A DNA stretch of 64,000 nt from Mesorhizobium sp. LNHC252B00. Lineage in GTDB: Bacteria; Pseudomonadota; Alphaproteobacteria; Rhizobiales; Rhizobiaceae. The stretch lies in assembly GCF_000502955.1 (NCBI RefSeq), contig NZ_AYWO01000003.1, positions 152,958 through 216,957 on the forward strand, written 5' to 3'. Below, in pieces: positions 1 through 8,769 of the stretch (within the stretch, counting starts at the first letter, position 1; the number at the start of each line of letters is the position of its first letter). A model generated the notes under the pieces. The model saw only the letters and a list, made by a program, of their open reading frames with translations. It was not told where the DNA came from and ran no database searches. Made by a program: the position numbers and the translations under genes.

Positions 1-1280
1 CCGATAGCCTGGCCGAGCTGGTCTGCTCCAACTCCTTCCGCTCCGACGACGCCGAAAACAACGCCGTCGGCCTGTTGCATGCCGAAATGCGGCTGGCCGG
101 CTCCTTGATCATGAGCGCCGGCGACGCCAACCAGGTGCCGGCCGGCGGTGCGCTTGCCGTCGATCGCGACGGATTCTCCGACGCTGTGACGAAAAAACTC
201 GAAGCCCACCCGCTGATCACCATCCAGCGCGAGGAAATACCGGGCCTGCCGCCGGCGGATTGGGATCAGGCGATCATTGCCACGGGTCCATTGACCGCGC
301 CCTCACTTGCCCAGTCGATCGCGGAAGCAACCGGCGCCGATGCGCTCGCCTTCTTCGACGCAATCGCGCCCATCATCCACTTCGACACGATCGACATGGA
401 TATCTGCTGGTGCCAGTCGCGCTACGACAAGGTCGGACCCGGCGGTACCGGCAAGGACTACATCAATTGTCCCATGGACAAGGACCAGTACCTTGCTTTC
501 GTCCAGGCGCTGGTCGACGGCCAGAAGACCGAGTTCAAGCAATGGGAAGGCACGCCCTATTTCGACGGCTGCCTGCCGATCGAGATCATGGCCGAGCGCG
601 GCGTCGAGACGCTGCGTTACGGACCGATGAAGCCGATGGGGCTGACCAATGCCCACAACCCGACGGTAAAGGCCTATGCCGTCGTCCAGCTGCGGCAGGA
701 CAATGCGCTGGGCACGCTTTACAACATGGTCGGTTTCCAGACCAAGCTCAAGCATGCCGAGCAGGTGCGCGTGTTCCGCACCATACCGGGTCTCGAAAAC
801 GCCGATTTCGCCCGGCTCGGCGGCCTGCACCGCAATACCTATATCAACTCGCCGACCCTGCTCGACGCGTCGCTGCAGCTGAGATCGCGCCCAGGCCTGC
901 GTTTTGCCGGCCAGATCACCGGCTGCGAAGGCTATGTCGAAAGTGCTGCGATCGGCCTGCTCGCCGGCCGCTTCGCCGCTGCCGAAAGGCTCGGCCATGC
1001 ACCGTCGCTGCCGCCGCTCACCACAGCGTTCGGCGCGCTGCTCAACCACATCACCGGAGGCCACATCGTATCGGATGACGAACCGGGAAAACGCTCCTTC
1101 CAGCCGATGAACGTCAATTTCGGCCTGTTCCCACCCGTGGAGGCGCCGAAGTCCGAGGGCAAACGCATGCGCGGCAAGGACAAGACCGTCGCCAAGCGCC
1201 ATGCCATCACATCACGCGCACGCGCCGATTGCCGGCAGTGGTTGGGACTGCCGGTGCAAACAGCCGAAGCCGCGGAGTAG
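1..1280 (+). CDS. trmFO: TrmFO, folate-dependent tRNA uridine-54 methyltransferase (5' end outside window)
   Basis: FAD- and methylenetetrahydrofolate-dependent enzyme that makes 5-methyluridine at position 54 of the tRNA T-loop. The gene enters the window already open: the frame reads from base 3 ([16 protein letters not shown]) through to the TAG at 1278-1280, giving about 425 visible residues. The first internal ATG at 75 is not the true start, and the N-terminal FAD-binding GxGxxG lies outside. Recognisable TrmFO blocks are [21 protein letters not shown] (holding the cysteine implicated in catalysis), the [10 protein letters not shown] stretch, and [13 protein letters not shown] near the C-terminus. 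The visible length fits a family of about 440-480 residues with roughly 40 missing. It ends 18 bases before the convergent DUF262/HNH remnant. The identification is secure. Confidence 0.95.
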   Translation, partial: DSLAELVCSNSFRSDDAENNAVGLLHAEMRLAGSLIMSAGDANQVPAGGALAVDRDGFSDAVTKKLEAHPLITIQREEIPGLPPADWDQAIIATGPLTAPSLAQSIAEATGADALAFFDAIAPIIHFDTIDMDICWCQSRYDKVGPGGTGKDYINCPMDKDQYLAFVQALVDGQKTEFKQWEGTPYFDGCLPIEIMAERGVETLRYGPMKPMGLTNAHNPTVKAYAVVQLRQDNALGTLYNMVGFQTKLKHAEQVRVFRTIPGLENADFARLGGLHRNTYINSPTLLDASLQLRSRPGLRFAGQITGCEGYVESAAIGLLAGRFAAAERLGHAPSLPPLTTAFGALLNHITGGHIVSDDEPGKRSFQPMNVNFGLFPPVEAPKSEGKRMRGKDKTVAKRHAITSRARADCRQWLGLPVQTAEAAE

Positions 1281-1298
1281 TTACATGCGATCAGCAAG

Positions 1299-2780
1299 CT
1301 AGGCTGAAGCTGTCCCACGCGAACGATTGCAATATCGATGGCTCAATCTTGCGTTTGACATCGCAGTCTCACCGCCATGCGAAAATGGTTGGATGTGATC
1401 GACCTCGGAGTCATCAATATGCTCAATCTGCTGTTTGCAAATCCCACAAGTGGGTTCTAGCTCATACAATTGGCGCTTCTCAACGTAGGAGTAGACTCGC
1501 CGCTCCTTTGGACGGACTTTGATGATTTCCTCGAGTGCATCGCCCCATTTCTTAAATCTAGTTCTGACCCGAGCAGCTTCGGCAGTACCTAGCATGATGG
1601 CGTCGTTAAAGTCGCGATCAGCAACGCACATCTTGATATACCTCTCTCTAATTTCATCCTTATTTTCAATAATTTGCCTTTTTTCGTAGCGCGCAAACCA
1701 AAACATAACCACGTCAAATACGGCTTTGTTGATCGAGCGCTCCCATTTTCCACGCGGGTTATTGTCATTGCCTTCCGAATAGCGTCGAAAAGCATTTTCG
1801 CCAAAAACAGTAAATGACAATTCCACAGCATTCGAAAAATCTCTGGTATACTTCTCGCTCAAATCCGGAGAAATATTTCTACGTTCCCTCATATGGCTAT
1901 TTAAAAATGACCTCATCTTTTCATTGTAATTTAAATGAGTAGATTCGTTAAAAGCCATAAATCTCAGTCAACATCTTGCATCCTCGCTGCGGAATTATTT
2001 ATCCCAAGCATTTTTTGAAAAGTCGGGTTGTTAGCCAGGTCGCACAACTTGTTATTATAAGGACCTCTATAAATACAATTTCTAATTTCCTGATCAGCCA
2101 GTGCGACAGATCCTGTATTTAGGCGTTCGAATATTTCGAATTTCACGTCTGGGTGAGATTCTTTCGAAATTTTTATAATTTGAATAGTAAAATTATTAAT
2201 GGTTTTCCGCAGATCAGGAGGCAAGTCCGCGTAACCAATCTTTTCATACTGGGAAAGAATTTTCATTTTTCCGAGCCGAAACGGTCGATGCTTTACATTC
2301 TCGCCACGAGTACGTCTCTCCTCATCCTTCTTTGAAAGCGGAAAAAAACCCTCAATAAAAGAGAAGCAAGTGGTCAGCCTTTGTTGGCCATCAATCACGA
2401 CCTCCAGCCCATTCTCTTCTTCCATGAAGTAGGATGGACTCGATTAGTTTTGTTGCTTTATTTTTATCCCAGACATAACCACGTTGAAATGAGGGGCGAG
2501 GATCAAGCTCCTTGTCCTCCTTACATGCGCGATATAGATCGATTACGCGCCTAGCTGCGGAAGAAAAATTAATCGGAGTAAACGCAGACTTTGGTAGATC
2601 TAATGGTCCTTCGTCTTCATCCTCAGGTTCAACTGAGATATCAGATGACTCCATATCATTTGGATCGCCTAACTTATTTTGGAGTATCAGAAAATCTTCA
2701 GAGTTTCCAACTTTAGTATCTAAACCGTCAACCATTAGAATTTCCCCATCCCGCCGAGTGCTGCCAATCATTCGTGACAA
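1299..2780 (-). pseudogene. Broken DUF262 (GmrSD-like) / HNH endonuclease gene
   Basis: Three consecutive minus-strand reading frames together make one DUF262-HNH protein. Piece 1 (2780 to 2391; ATG at 2771 or TTG at 2780) carries PSFQRGYVWDKNKATKLIES. Piece 2 (2425 to 1964) carries the DUF262 signature VIDGQQRLTT and FEIFERLNTGSV. Piece 3 (1958 to 1299) holds the HNH part: CGICKQQ, EVDHIQPFSHGG and HRYCN. At about 2425-2435 the frame jumps from SILLH to MEEENGLEV, losing roughly ten codons that intact relatives have there. At about 1961-1967 it jumps from MQDVD to LRFMAF with a few bases lost. DUF262 proteins of the GmrSD type are type IV restriction or other phage-defence enzymes. The block is much more AT-rich than its neighbours, which suggests transfer. 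It is probably inactive; an assembly error at two points is the alternative. Confidence 0.8.
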
Positions 2781-2824
2781 GCAATGTAAGTCAACATAAA
2801 TTTATTGTCTGCCGGCAATTTCGC

Positions 2825-3772
2825 CTATTGTTCGGCTCGTAAGGAACCGGGCAGCCCTGGCTTGCCGGCCTCGTCAGGATTTCGCCTGACATAGGCAGCC
2901 TTCAGCGTCTCCGAAGTTTCGCGCGAGCCGTCGTGGCTCCAGCCGGGAGGCTTGATCAGGTAATTCAGGCGATGGCTCAAGGTCAGCCCCGGCATCGCTG
3001 CATCCTTGAACATGCCGATCCATTCATGGAACGCGACCTTCAGCGGATTGAAGGTGCCGAGATTCCTGACGATGCCATAGCGCGGCCGATCTTCCTCCAG
3101 CTCCCCGACGAAGGTGCCGAACATGCGGTCCCAGATGACCAGCGTGCCGGCAAAATTGGCGTCGAGATAGCGCGGGTTGGTGGCGTGGTGGACGCGGTGG
3201 TGCGAGGGCGTGTTGAAGACGAACTCGAACCAGCCCCACATCTTGCCGATCGTCTCGGTGTGGATCCAGAACTGCCAGACCAGATTGAAGCCGAAGGTGA
3301 AGGCAATGACCGCCGGATGGAAGCCGAGCAGCACCAGCGGCGCCTGCAGCGCGAACATGAAGGTAAACAGGCCGGTCCAGCTTTGCCGCAGCGCCGTCGA
3401 TAGATTGTAGTGCTGGCTGGAATGGTGGTTGACGTGCTCCGCCCATACCCAGCGCACCCGGTGCGCGATGCGATGATAGAAATAGTAGCGCAGATCATCG
3501 AGCAGGAAGGCGGCGAGGAACACCCAGACCGACAGGCCGAGATTGAAGACGCGGAATTGCCACAGCCACAGCAGCGCCCAGTAGGACACGACGCCAAGCA
3601 GCAGCCCGGCAACGACATTGCCGGTGCCCATTATCAGGCTGGTCAAGGTGTCGCGCGTCTCGAACGATCCCTTGGCGCGGCCGGTTCGCACCAGCCAGAG
3701 CTCGATCAGGATCGCGGCAACGAAGAGCGGGATGGCCAGCTGCGTGACCTGCGGGAAGTTGTACTCGTCCAT
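2825..3772 (-). CDS. Sterol desaturase / fatty acid hydroxylase family membrane protein
   Basis: Integral membrane di-iron oxygenase-like protein of the fatty acid hydroxylase superfamily (315 residues). The histidine clusters that bind the two irons are present and in order: HRIAH (about residue 100), HVNHHSSQHYN (about 114), and HHRVHHATN (about 190), followed by the typical NFAGTLVIWDRMFGTF. Hydrophobic segments occur at the N-terminus and between the clusters. The ATG at 3772 overlaps the stop of the upstream gene (TGATG), so the two are probably translationally coupled; a GTG one codon upstream is an alternative start. The substrate cannot be told from sequence: members act on sterols, fatty acids, carotenoids or alkylglycerols. 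Confidence 0.85.
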   Translation of the reverse strand: MDEYNFPQVTQLAIPLFVAAILIELWLVRTGRAKGSFETRDTLTSLIMGTGNVVAGLLLGVVSYWALLWLWQFRVFNLGLSVWVFLAAFLLDDLRYYFYHRIAHRVRWVWAEHVNHHSSQHYNLSTALRQSWTGLFTFMFALQAPLVLLGFHPAVIAFTFGFNLVWQFWIHTETIGKMWGWFEFVFNTPSHHRVHHATNPRYLDANFAGTLVIWDRMFGTFVGELEEDRPRYGIVRNLGTFNPLKVAFHEWIGMFKDAAMPGLTLSHRLNYLIKPPGWSHDGSRETSETLKAAYVRRNPDEAGKPGLPGSLRAEQ

Positions 3773-4206
3773 CACGCAGCCTCCCGGGCGGAACTTGGAT
3801 GTTGCGGCTGAAGTGTCTTCAGCAAGCCTTGTGCATCTGCTGCGCTGGAAAAGCGAAAGCGGCCGCCCGTCCAGGTGAAATCGGCGAGCCGGAACGAGAC
3901 CGCATTGACATCTTCGGTATTCAAAACCGCGACATCTTGAGGCCCGACGATGCGGGTCAAAAAGCAGTCTCCGACGCTATGAACGATCCCGATGCGCCCT
4001 TGCCCGATATCCAGAAAAGCGGTCCTGGCGTCCGCCGTCAGGCGGACCAATGCCGCTATCTCGTCCGGAAAATCCTCGGCGAATCGGCTCATTGCTTGAT
4101 CGGCGCCGGCCAGCGTCGCCGTCTTGCTGCCGCCGGTGAAATGCACCGCGGCAACCGACAGCGCAATGCCAAGGGCGACGATCGCGATCAGCAGCGGCAG
4201 GCTCAT
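3772..4206 (-). CDS. Hypothetical membrane-anchored protein
   Basis: A 144-residue protein that I cannot assign to a named family. It begins MSLPLLIAIVALGIALSVAA, a single N-terminal hydrophobic helix without an obvious cleavage site, followed by a soluble region of about 115 residues (for example FLDIGQGRIGIVHSVGD). The longer open frame reaching 4464 has a Cys/Arg-rich composition typical of antisense to the phytoene-synthase-like gene, so I start at the ATG at 4206. That codon has GGAG-like sequence upstream (ccggaggagatacccgttc on the minus strand). Its stop overlaps the hydroxylase start and its own start lies 82 bases after the preceding gene, suggesting one transcript. Confidence 0.6.
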   Translation of the reverse strand: MSLPLLIAIVALGIALSVAAVHFTGGSKTATLAGADQAMSRFAEDFPDEIAALVRLTADARTAFLDIGQGRIGIVHSVGDCFLTRIVGPQDVAVLNTEDVNAVSFRLADFTWTGGRFRFSSAADAQGLLKTLQPQHPSSAREAA

Positions 4207-4288
4207 GAACGGGTATCTCCTCCGGCCGGCCTGTCGTCTTTGGCAACAGTTCTGGCTCGAGGACTCCTTAGCATGATTGACGTTTACG

Positions 4289-5131
4289 TCAAAATGCCGG
4301 CCAGCCTTTGGTCGCGCGGCGCAAAAGCAGCCAATGCCGGCGCAAGGCGGACAGCCGCGCCACGCCGTCGAGTGGGGAGCCGCGCTCCATTTTCGTGAGG
4401 TAAGCGCGCGACAGCGCCAGCGGCAGAAATGCCGGGCGCAGCGAGACCGGCAACGCCGCAGCACCTTGCTCGAAGGCGGAAAGATGGTCCCGCGCCAGAG
4501 CGATCATTGCCGCCACTGCGCGTTTGGCACCAGGACCGCCATCGCCTGCGATGAATTCTTGCGGCGAAGAGCCAGCCGCAGCAAGGATATCGGCTGGGAT
4601 AAAACACTGTCCGCGCTTGCGGTGCAACGTCAGCAACAGCAGCAGACCGGTCATTGCCTGCGCGCAGCCTGCCCTACCCGCCAGTTCGGCAAAGCGTGGC
4701 GCCTCGCCGGGATCGAGCACCATTGCCGCAAGCTGAATGAGCGCGGCGGCCGTCTCGCCGCAATAGCCTTCAAGATCGGTGCGCGACGGCATCGGGTCGT
4801 CGTAAAGATCGAAGATGCGCGCATCGAGCATGTTCTCGAAGGCCAGTCTCGGCAGGTTGAATGTCGCTATGGTGGCATTCAAGGCTTCGGCTGTGGGATG
4901 GCCGGCGCCGGCCTCGCCGCCGACGGCGATGACATCGCGCCACCATTGCAGGCGCACCTCGCCCGGCAACGCTTCATGGATGCGGTCGCGGATGCCTGCG
5001 ACTTCGGCGTTGAAGGCGTAAAGCGAAAACAGCGCGTCGCGCTTGTCTGCCGGCGCATAAAGCGCCGTGAGATAGCGGTCAGGGTCGCCGGCGCGCACTG
5101 CGTCCATGACGATTTCGGCATTTTGAGACAT
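4289..5131 (-). CDS. Phytoene/squalene synthase-family protein (NDUFAF6-like)
   Basis: A 280-residue member of the trans-isoprenyl diphosphate synthase (squalene/phytoene synthase) fold. The block DRYLTALYAPADKRDALFSL (residues about 15-34) and EVRLQWWRDVI (about 55) resemble the family, as do DLYDDPMPSRTDLEGYCGET and AGCAQAMTGLL. The metal-binding DxxxD motifs of true phytoene synthases are not well preserved: the first is only partly represented by DLYDD and the second is absent. This matches the branch that includes mitochondrial NDUFAF6, a complex I assembly factor. I start at ATG 5131 (MSQNAEIVMDAV), where the conserved N-terminus begins; the upstream extension lacks family character. 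It directly follows the Mth938-like gene, with one base between stop and start. A role in complex I assembly is inference from homology and context. Confidence 0.75.
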   Translation of the reverse strand: MSQNAEIVMDAVRAGDPDRYLTALYAPADKRDALFSLYAFNAEVAGIRDRIHEALPGEVRLQWWRDVIAVGGEAGAGHPTAEALNATIATFNLPRLAFENMLDARIFDLYDDPMPSRTDLEGYCGETAAALIQLAAMVLDPGEAPRFAELAGRAGCAQAMTGLLLLLTLHRKRGQCFIPADILAAAGSSPQEFIAGDGGPGAKRAVAAMIALARDHLSAFEQGAAALPVSLRPAFLPLALSRAYLTKMERGSPLDGVARLSALRRHWLLLRRATKGWPAF

Positions 5132-5132
5132 G

Positions 5133-5525
5133 TCAGTCGACGGCAATGAGCGCGGCGGCCACGGCGCGCTCTTCCGCCAGAAGGACATTGTAGGTCCGTA
5201 CCGCTGCACCGGTCGACATCGGGTCGGACGCAATGCCGGCCGCTTTCAGCGCGGCCCGTAGTGTGGCGGGCAATGGCCTGAGATCCCTGCCCATGCCGAC
5301 CAGCAGTATCTCGACTTTTCCGGCTTCTGCCAGCAGCTTGTCGAAATCCGCCACGGTCAGGGCAAACGGATCGGCCGGTTCCCAGCCATGGATGCCGGAT
5401 GGCAGACAGAGCAGCGAGCCGCGATGCGACATGTCGGCAAAGCGAAACCCCCCATTGCCGTAGGCTTCGATCGGCGCGCGGCCGGGAAAATGCGCATCGC
5501 GGATGACGATGCCTTTACTGGTCAC
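5133..5525 (-). CDS. Mth938-like domain protein (NDUFAF3/DUF498 family)
   Basis: A 130-residue single-domain protein of the Mth938/DUF498 family, whose mitochondrial member NDUFAF3 (C3orf60) helps assemble respiratory complex I. Diagnostic stretches are IEAYGNGGFRFADMSHRGSL near the N-terminus, LLVGMGRDLRPLP in the middle, and DPMSTGAAVRTYNVLLAEER near the end. It lies directly downstream of secDF (28 bases) and directly upstream of the NDUFAF6-like gene. The linkage of this family to secDF in alphaproteobacteria has been noted in work on C3orf60. No catalytic residues are known for the family. The identification is strong; the biological role is inferred. Confidence 0.85.
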   Translation of the reverse strand: MTSKGIVIRDAHFPGRAPIEAYGNGGFRFADMSHRGSLLCLPSGIHGWEPADPFALTVADFDKLLAEAGKVEILLVGMGRDLRPLPATLRAALKAAGIASDPMSTGAAVRTYNVLLAEERAVAAALIAVD

Positions 5526-5553
5526 CGTTTTGTTACCCCTTCGGGGCGGCGCG

Positions 5554-8103
5554 TCAGGTCGCGACCGCCTTGCCGCCGCCGAGCGGCTTCTCCTCGTCTG
5601 CCGAAGCCTGCGGCCGCAGCTTGAACAGGATCAGCAACGGCGCTGCGATGAAGATCGACGAATAGGTGCCGAAGACGACGCCGAACAGCATCGCCATGGT
5701 GAACGAGCGGATCACCTCGCCGCCGAAGAGGACCAGCGCCAGCAACGCAAGGATCGTCGTCACCGAGGTCAGTGTCGTTCTCGACAGCGTCTCGTTGATG
5801 GCGTTGTTCAAGAGTTGCGGCAGCGGCATCCGCTTGTACTTTCGCAAATCCTCTCGAACGCGGTCATAGACCACGATCGTATCGTTCAGCGAATAGCCGA
5901 TGATGGTCAGGATCGCCGCCAGCGATGATTGGTTGAATTCGAGCCCGCTGATGACAAAGAAGCCAAGTGTCATGACCACATCGTGTACCGTCGCCACGAT
6001 GGCGCCGACCGCGAACTGCCATTCGAAACGGAACCAGACATAGATCAGGATACCAAGCAGCGCGATCAGCATGGCGATCGTGCCTTGCTTGGCGAGTTCG
6101 CCCGAGACGGTCGGCCCCACCACTTCGACGCGGCGGAAGTCGTAATTGTCCTGCAGTTCGCCGCGCACCTTGTCGATGACGGTCTGCTCGGCATTCTCGC
6201 CGCCATCCTGGGTCCCGACACGGATCAACACGTCGTTCGGCGTACCGAACTGCTGGACTTGCACCTCACCGATATTGAGTCCGGTCAGTCGCCCGCGGAG
6301 GTCTGCGAGGTCGGCATTGCCGCTCTTGGCCTGAACCTCGATCAGCGAACCGCCCTTGAAATCGATGCCGTAGTTGATGCCGACCGTCATGAACAGCACC
6401 ACCGACAGGATCGACAGCGCGCTCGAGAGCGTGAACGTCCAGCGACGGATTCCCATGAACGGGATTTTCGTGCCGGCTGGGACGAAGGTCACCGGCGCGC
6501 GCGGCAACTCCTTCGGGCGAGCGCGGCGCAGCCAGATCGAGACCAGCAGACGGGTGAAGGTGAACGCGGTGAAGACGGTCGTCAGGATGCCGATCGCATA
6601 CGTGATGGCAAAGCCCTTGACCGGTCCGGTCCCGAGATAGAACAGCACTACGGTCGCGATCAGCGAGGTGATGTTGGAATCGACAATGGTCGCCAGCGCC
6701 TTGGTGAAACCGGTATCGATCGCCTGGATCACCGAGCGGCCTGCACGCCGCTCCTCACGGATACGCTCATAGATCAACACGTTCGAATCGACTGCCATGC
6801 CGATGGTCAGCACAATACCGGCGATACCCGGCAAGGTCAGTGTCGCGCCGAGCAGCGACAGCAGTCCGACGATCATCGCCACGTGCACCGCCAGCGCGAT
6901 GTTGGCGAGGAAGCCGAGCAATCCGTAGGCGACGAACATGAACACGACGACCAGAATCGAACCGATGATGCCGGCGACCTTGCCGGCATGGATGGAATCC
7001 TGGCCGAGACCCGGGCCAACCGTCCGCTCTTCGATCACCGTCAGTGTCGCGGGCAAGGCACCGGCGCGCAGCAGCACGGCCAGGTCGTTGGCGCTCTGGG
7101 CGGTGAAATTGCCCGAGATCTGGCCGGTGCCGCCGAGGATCGGCTCGCGGATCTGCGGCGCCGAAATCACCTGGTTATCGAGGATGATGGCGAACAGCTT
7201 CCCGACATTCTGCGCGGTGGCCTGGCCGAAACGCGCAGCACCCTTCGAATCGAAACGGAAGGAGACCACCGGCTCATTGTTCTGCGAATTGTATGTCGCC
7301 TGCGCATCGACGAGATTTTCGCCCGAAACGATGACGCGGTTCTCGATCAGATAGGGGACCGGCGGGTCGTCCTGTGAATAGAGCACGGACGAGCCGGCAG
7401 GCGGACGACCGTTGAGGGCGTCCTGAACCGGCATCGACTGGTCGACCATCTGGAAGGTCAGCTTGGCGGTCTGGCCGAGGATTTCCTTAAGCCGCTGCGG
7501 GTCCTGAAGACCCGGCACCTGGACAAGGATGCGGTCGTCGCCCTGCCGCTGCACGATGGGTTCGGTCGTGCCGAGTTCGTTGACGCGGCGCTCGACCACC
7601 TCGATCGACTGCGTCAACGCCGTCGACGTGCGATATTTGATGCCGGCGTCGGTGACGTTGAACTTGAGCAGGCCGGGCTCGGAATCGTCGAGCGTCATTT
7701 CCTTGATGGAGCCACCGGTGAACAGGCCGGCAGCAACCGGTTCGGTCAGCGTCTTCAGCGCTGTCTTGGCGGCATCCACTTGAGCGAGATCGGTGATGCG
7801 GACCTGCAAGGTCCGCCCCGTGCCGGCAAGGCCGGTATAGCCAATCTTGGCGTCACGCAGCAGTGTGCGGATTTCGTCGCGCGTCGTCTCCAGCCGGTCC
7901 TTGATCAGATCGTTCTGATTCATTTCCAGCAGGATGTGCGAGCCGCCCTGCAGGTCGAGGCCGAGCGTCATCTGACGCTTCGGCACCCAGCTGGGCAGTT
8001 GGGCCAAGGTGCTTGCGGGGATGAGATTGGGCGCGGCGAGGATCACCGTGATGGCCACGGCCACCCAGATCAGGATCATCTTGAAGCGCGAAAAGTACAA
8101 CAT
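5554..8103 (-). CDS. secDF: SecDF, fused protein-export membrane protein
   Basis: Proton-motive-force-driven partner of the SecYEG translocase that helps pull substrates across the inner membrane. The 849-residue chain fuses SecD and SecF, which are separate in enterobacteria. A first helix (residues about 7-25) is followed by the large periplasmic P1 domain (LDLQGGSHILLEM at about 48) and helices 2-6 with the conserved GIVLTIGMAVDSNVLIYERI. SecF begins near residue 550 (MGIRRWTFTLSS), with YGIDFKGGSLIEV, its own periplasmic domain, and IIGYSLNDTIVVYDRVRED. The aspartates implicated in proton conduction are present in both halves. The ATG at 8103 is 51 bases after yajC, so they form one operon. 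Confidence 0.97.
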   Translation of the reverse strand: MLYFSRFKMILIWVAVAITVILAAPNLIPASTLAQLPSWVPKRQMTLGLDLQGGSHILLEMNQNDLIKDRLETTRDEIRTLLRDAKIGYTGLAGTGRTLQVRITDLAQVDAAKTALKTLTEPVAAGLFTGGSIKEMTLDDSEPGLLKFNVTDAGIKYRTSTALTQSIEVVERRVNELGTTEPIVQRQGDDRILVQVPGLQDPQRLKEILGQTAKLTFQMVDQSMPVQDALNGRPPAGSSVLYSQDDPPVPYLIENRVIVSGENLVDAQATYNSQNNEPVVSFRFDSKGAARFGQATAQNVGKLFAIILDNQVISAPQIREPILGGTGQISGNFTAQSANDLAVLLRAGALPATLTVIEERTVGPGLGQDSIHAGKVAGIIGSILVVVFMFVAYGLLGFLANIALAVHVAMIVGLLSLLGATLTLPGIAGIVLTIGMAVDSNVLIYERIREERRAGRSVIQAIDTGFTKALATIVDSNITSLIATVVLFYLGTGPVKGFAITYAIGILTTVFTAFTFTRLLVSIWLRRARPKELPRAPVTFVPAGTKIPFMGIRRWTFTLSSALSILSVVLFMTVGINYGIDFKGGSLIEVQAKSGNADLADLRGRLTGLNIGEVQVQQFGTPNDVLIRVGTQDGGENAEQTVIDKVRGELQDNYDFRRVEVVGPTVSGELAKQGTIAMLIALLGILIYVWFRFEWQFAVGAIVATVHDVVMTLGFFVISGLEFNQSSLAAILTIIGYSLNDTIVVYDRVREDLRKYKRMPLPQLLNNAINETLSRTTLTSVTTILALLALVLFGGEVIRSFTMAMLFGVVFGTYSSIFIAAPLLILFKLRPQASADEEKPLGGGKAVAT

Positions 8104-8154
8104 ATGGCGTCGTCCGTCAGAGCGTGTCCGCGGATCGCTCCGCCTGAATTCTGG

Positions 8155-8493
8155 TTATTTCTTGGCGTTCTGGTTCGCCACCGGCTCGCCCTTGACGCGC
8201 ACGTCGGCGATCGTCGAACGCAACGCGGTCACCTTGGTGCCACCGCCGAGGTCGATCTCGAGCTCGTTATCGTCGATCACCTTGGTCACCTTGCCGACGA
8301 AGCCTCCGCCGGTGACGACCGTATCGCCGCGACGAACTGCCGCCAGCATCTCGCCGCGCTTCTTCAGCTGCGTACGCTGCGGCCGGATGATCAGAAAATA
8401 CATGATGACGAAAATCAGGACAAACGGCAAAATGCTGATGAACATGTCGGGAGAAGCGCCGACGCCTTGAGCGTATGCCGGTGTCACGAACAT
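8155..8493 (-). CDS. yajC: YajC, preprotein translocase accessory subunit
   Basis: Small inner-membrane protein that associates with SecDF and the Sec holotranslocon. The 112-residue chain has one transmembrane helix (FISILPFVLIFVIMYFLII, residues about 18-36), followed by the family signature RPQRTQLKKRGEML and a beta-rich cytosolic domain (GDTVVTGGGFVGKV). The ATG at 8493 (MFVTPAYAQG) is chosen because AGGAG lies eight bases upstream; the extension to 8526 has no ribosome-binding site. It is the first gene of the yajC-secDF-DUF498 operon. A palindromic repeat and the start of the divergent DUF815 gene lie upstream. Confidence 0.95.
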   Translation of the reverse strand: MFVTPAYAQGVGASPDMFISILPFVLIFVIMYFLIIRPQRTQLKKRGEMLAAVRRGDTVVTGGGFVGKVTKVIDDNELEIDLGGGTKVTALRSTIADVRVKGEPVANQNAKK

Positions 8494-8629
8494 CGAGGTA
8501 CTCCTGAATTTAGAAACAGCCGCCAACTTGGCGGCCCCTTGAAATTTGGCCGGAATATAGTCGGTAAAGTTGTCAATGCAACTGCGCGGCCAGCCAAATC
8601 GGCTGCTTTTCCGGCCTGTTGGGCCGTGT

Positions 8630-8684
8630 TAGAGCATGATCGCGAAAAGCGCGAGCCGGTTTTGCGAAAAGATCATGCTCGAAC
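8630..8684. repeat. Rhizobial palindromic element, copy 1
   Basis: Ten-base perfect inverted arms GAGCATGATC (8632-8641) and GATCATGCTC (8671-8680) flank a core with GCGAAAAGCGCGAGCCGG and GCGAAAA. This is the layout of the short intergenic palindromes common in Rhizobium, Sinorhizobium and Mesorhizobium. It sits in the 276-base divergent spacer between yajC and the DUF815 gene, about 85 bases before the latter's start. Related copies lie near 14.2, 48.4 and 50.2 kb. Confidence 0.8.
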
Positions 8685-8769
8685 AAAAGGTTGCAACCGA
8701 TTTCGAACCTCGACGCGACAGGTCGGGTTCACGCTCGCGTACGTCCAAACGAGAAAACAAAAGACAGAC

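Noticed and set aside
5929-7377. 482-codon plus-strand open frame
   Set aside because: Antisense to secDF, His/Arg/Asp-rich composition without a fold, no ribosome-binding site.
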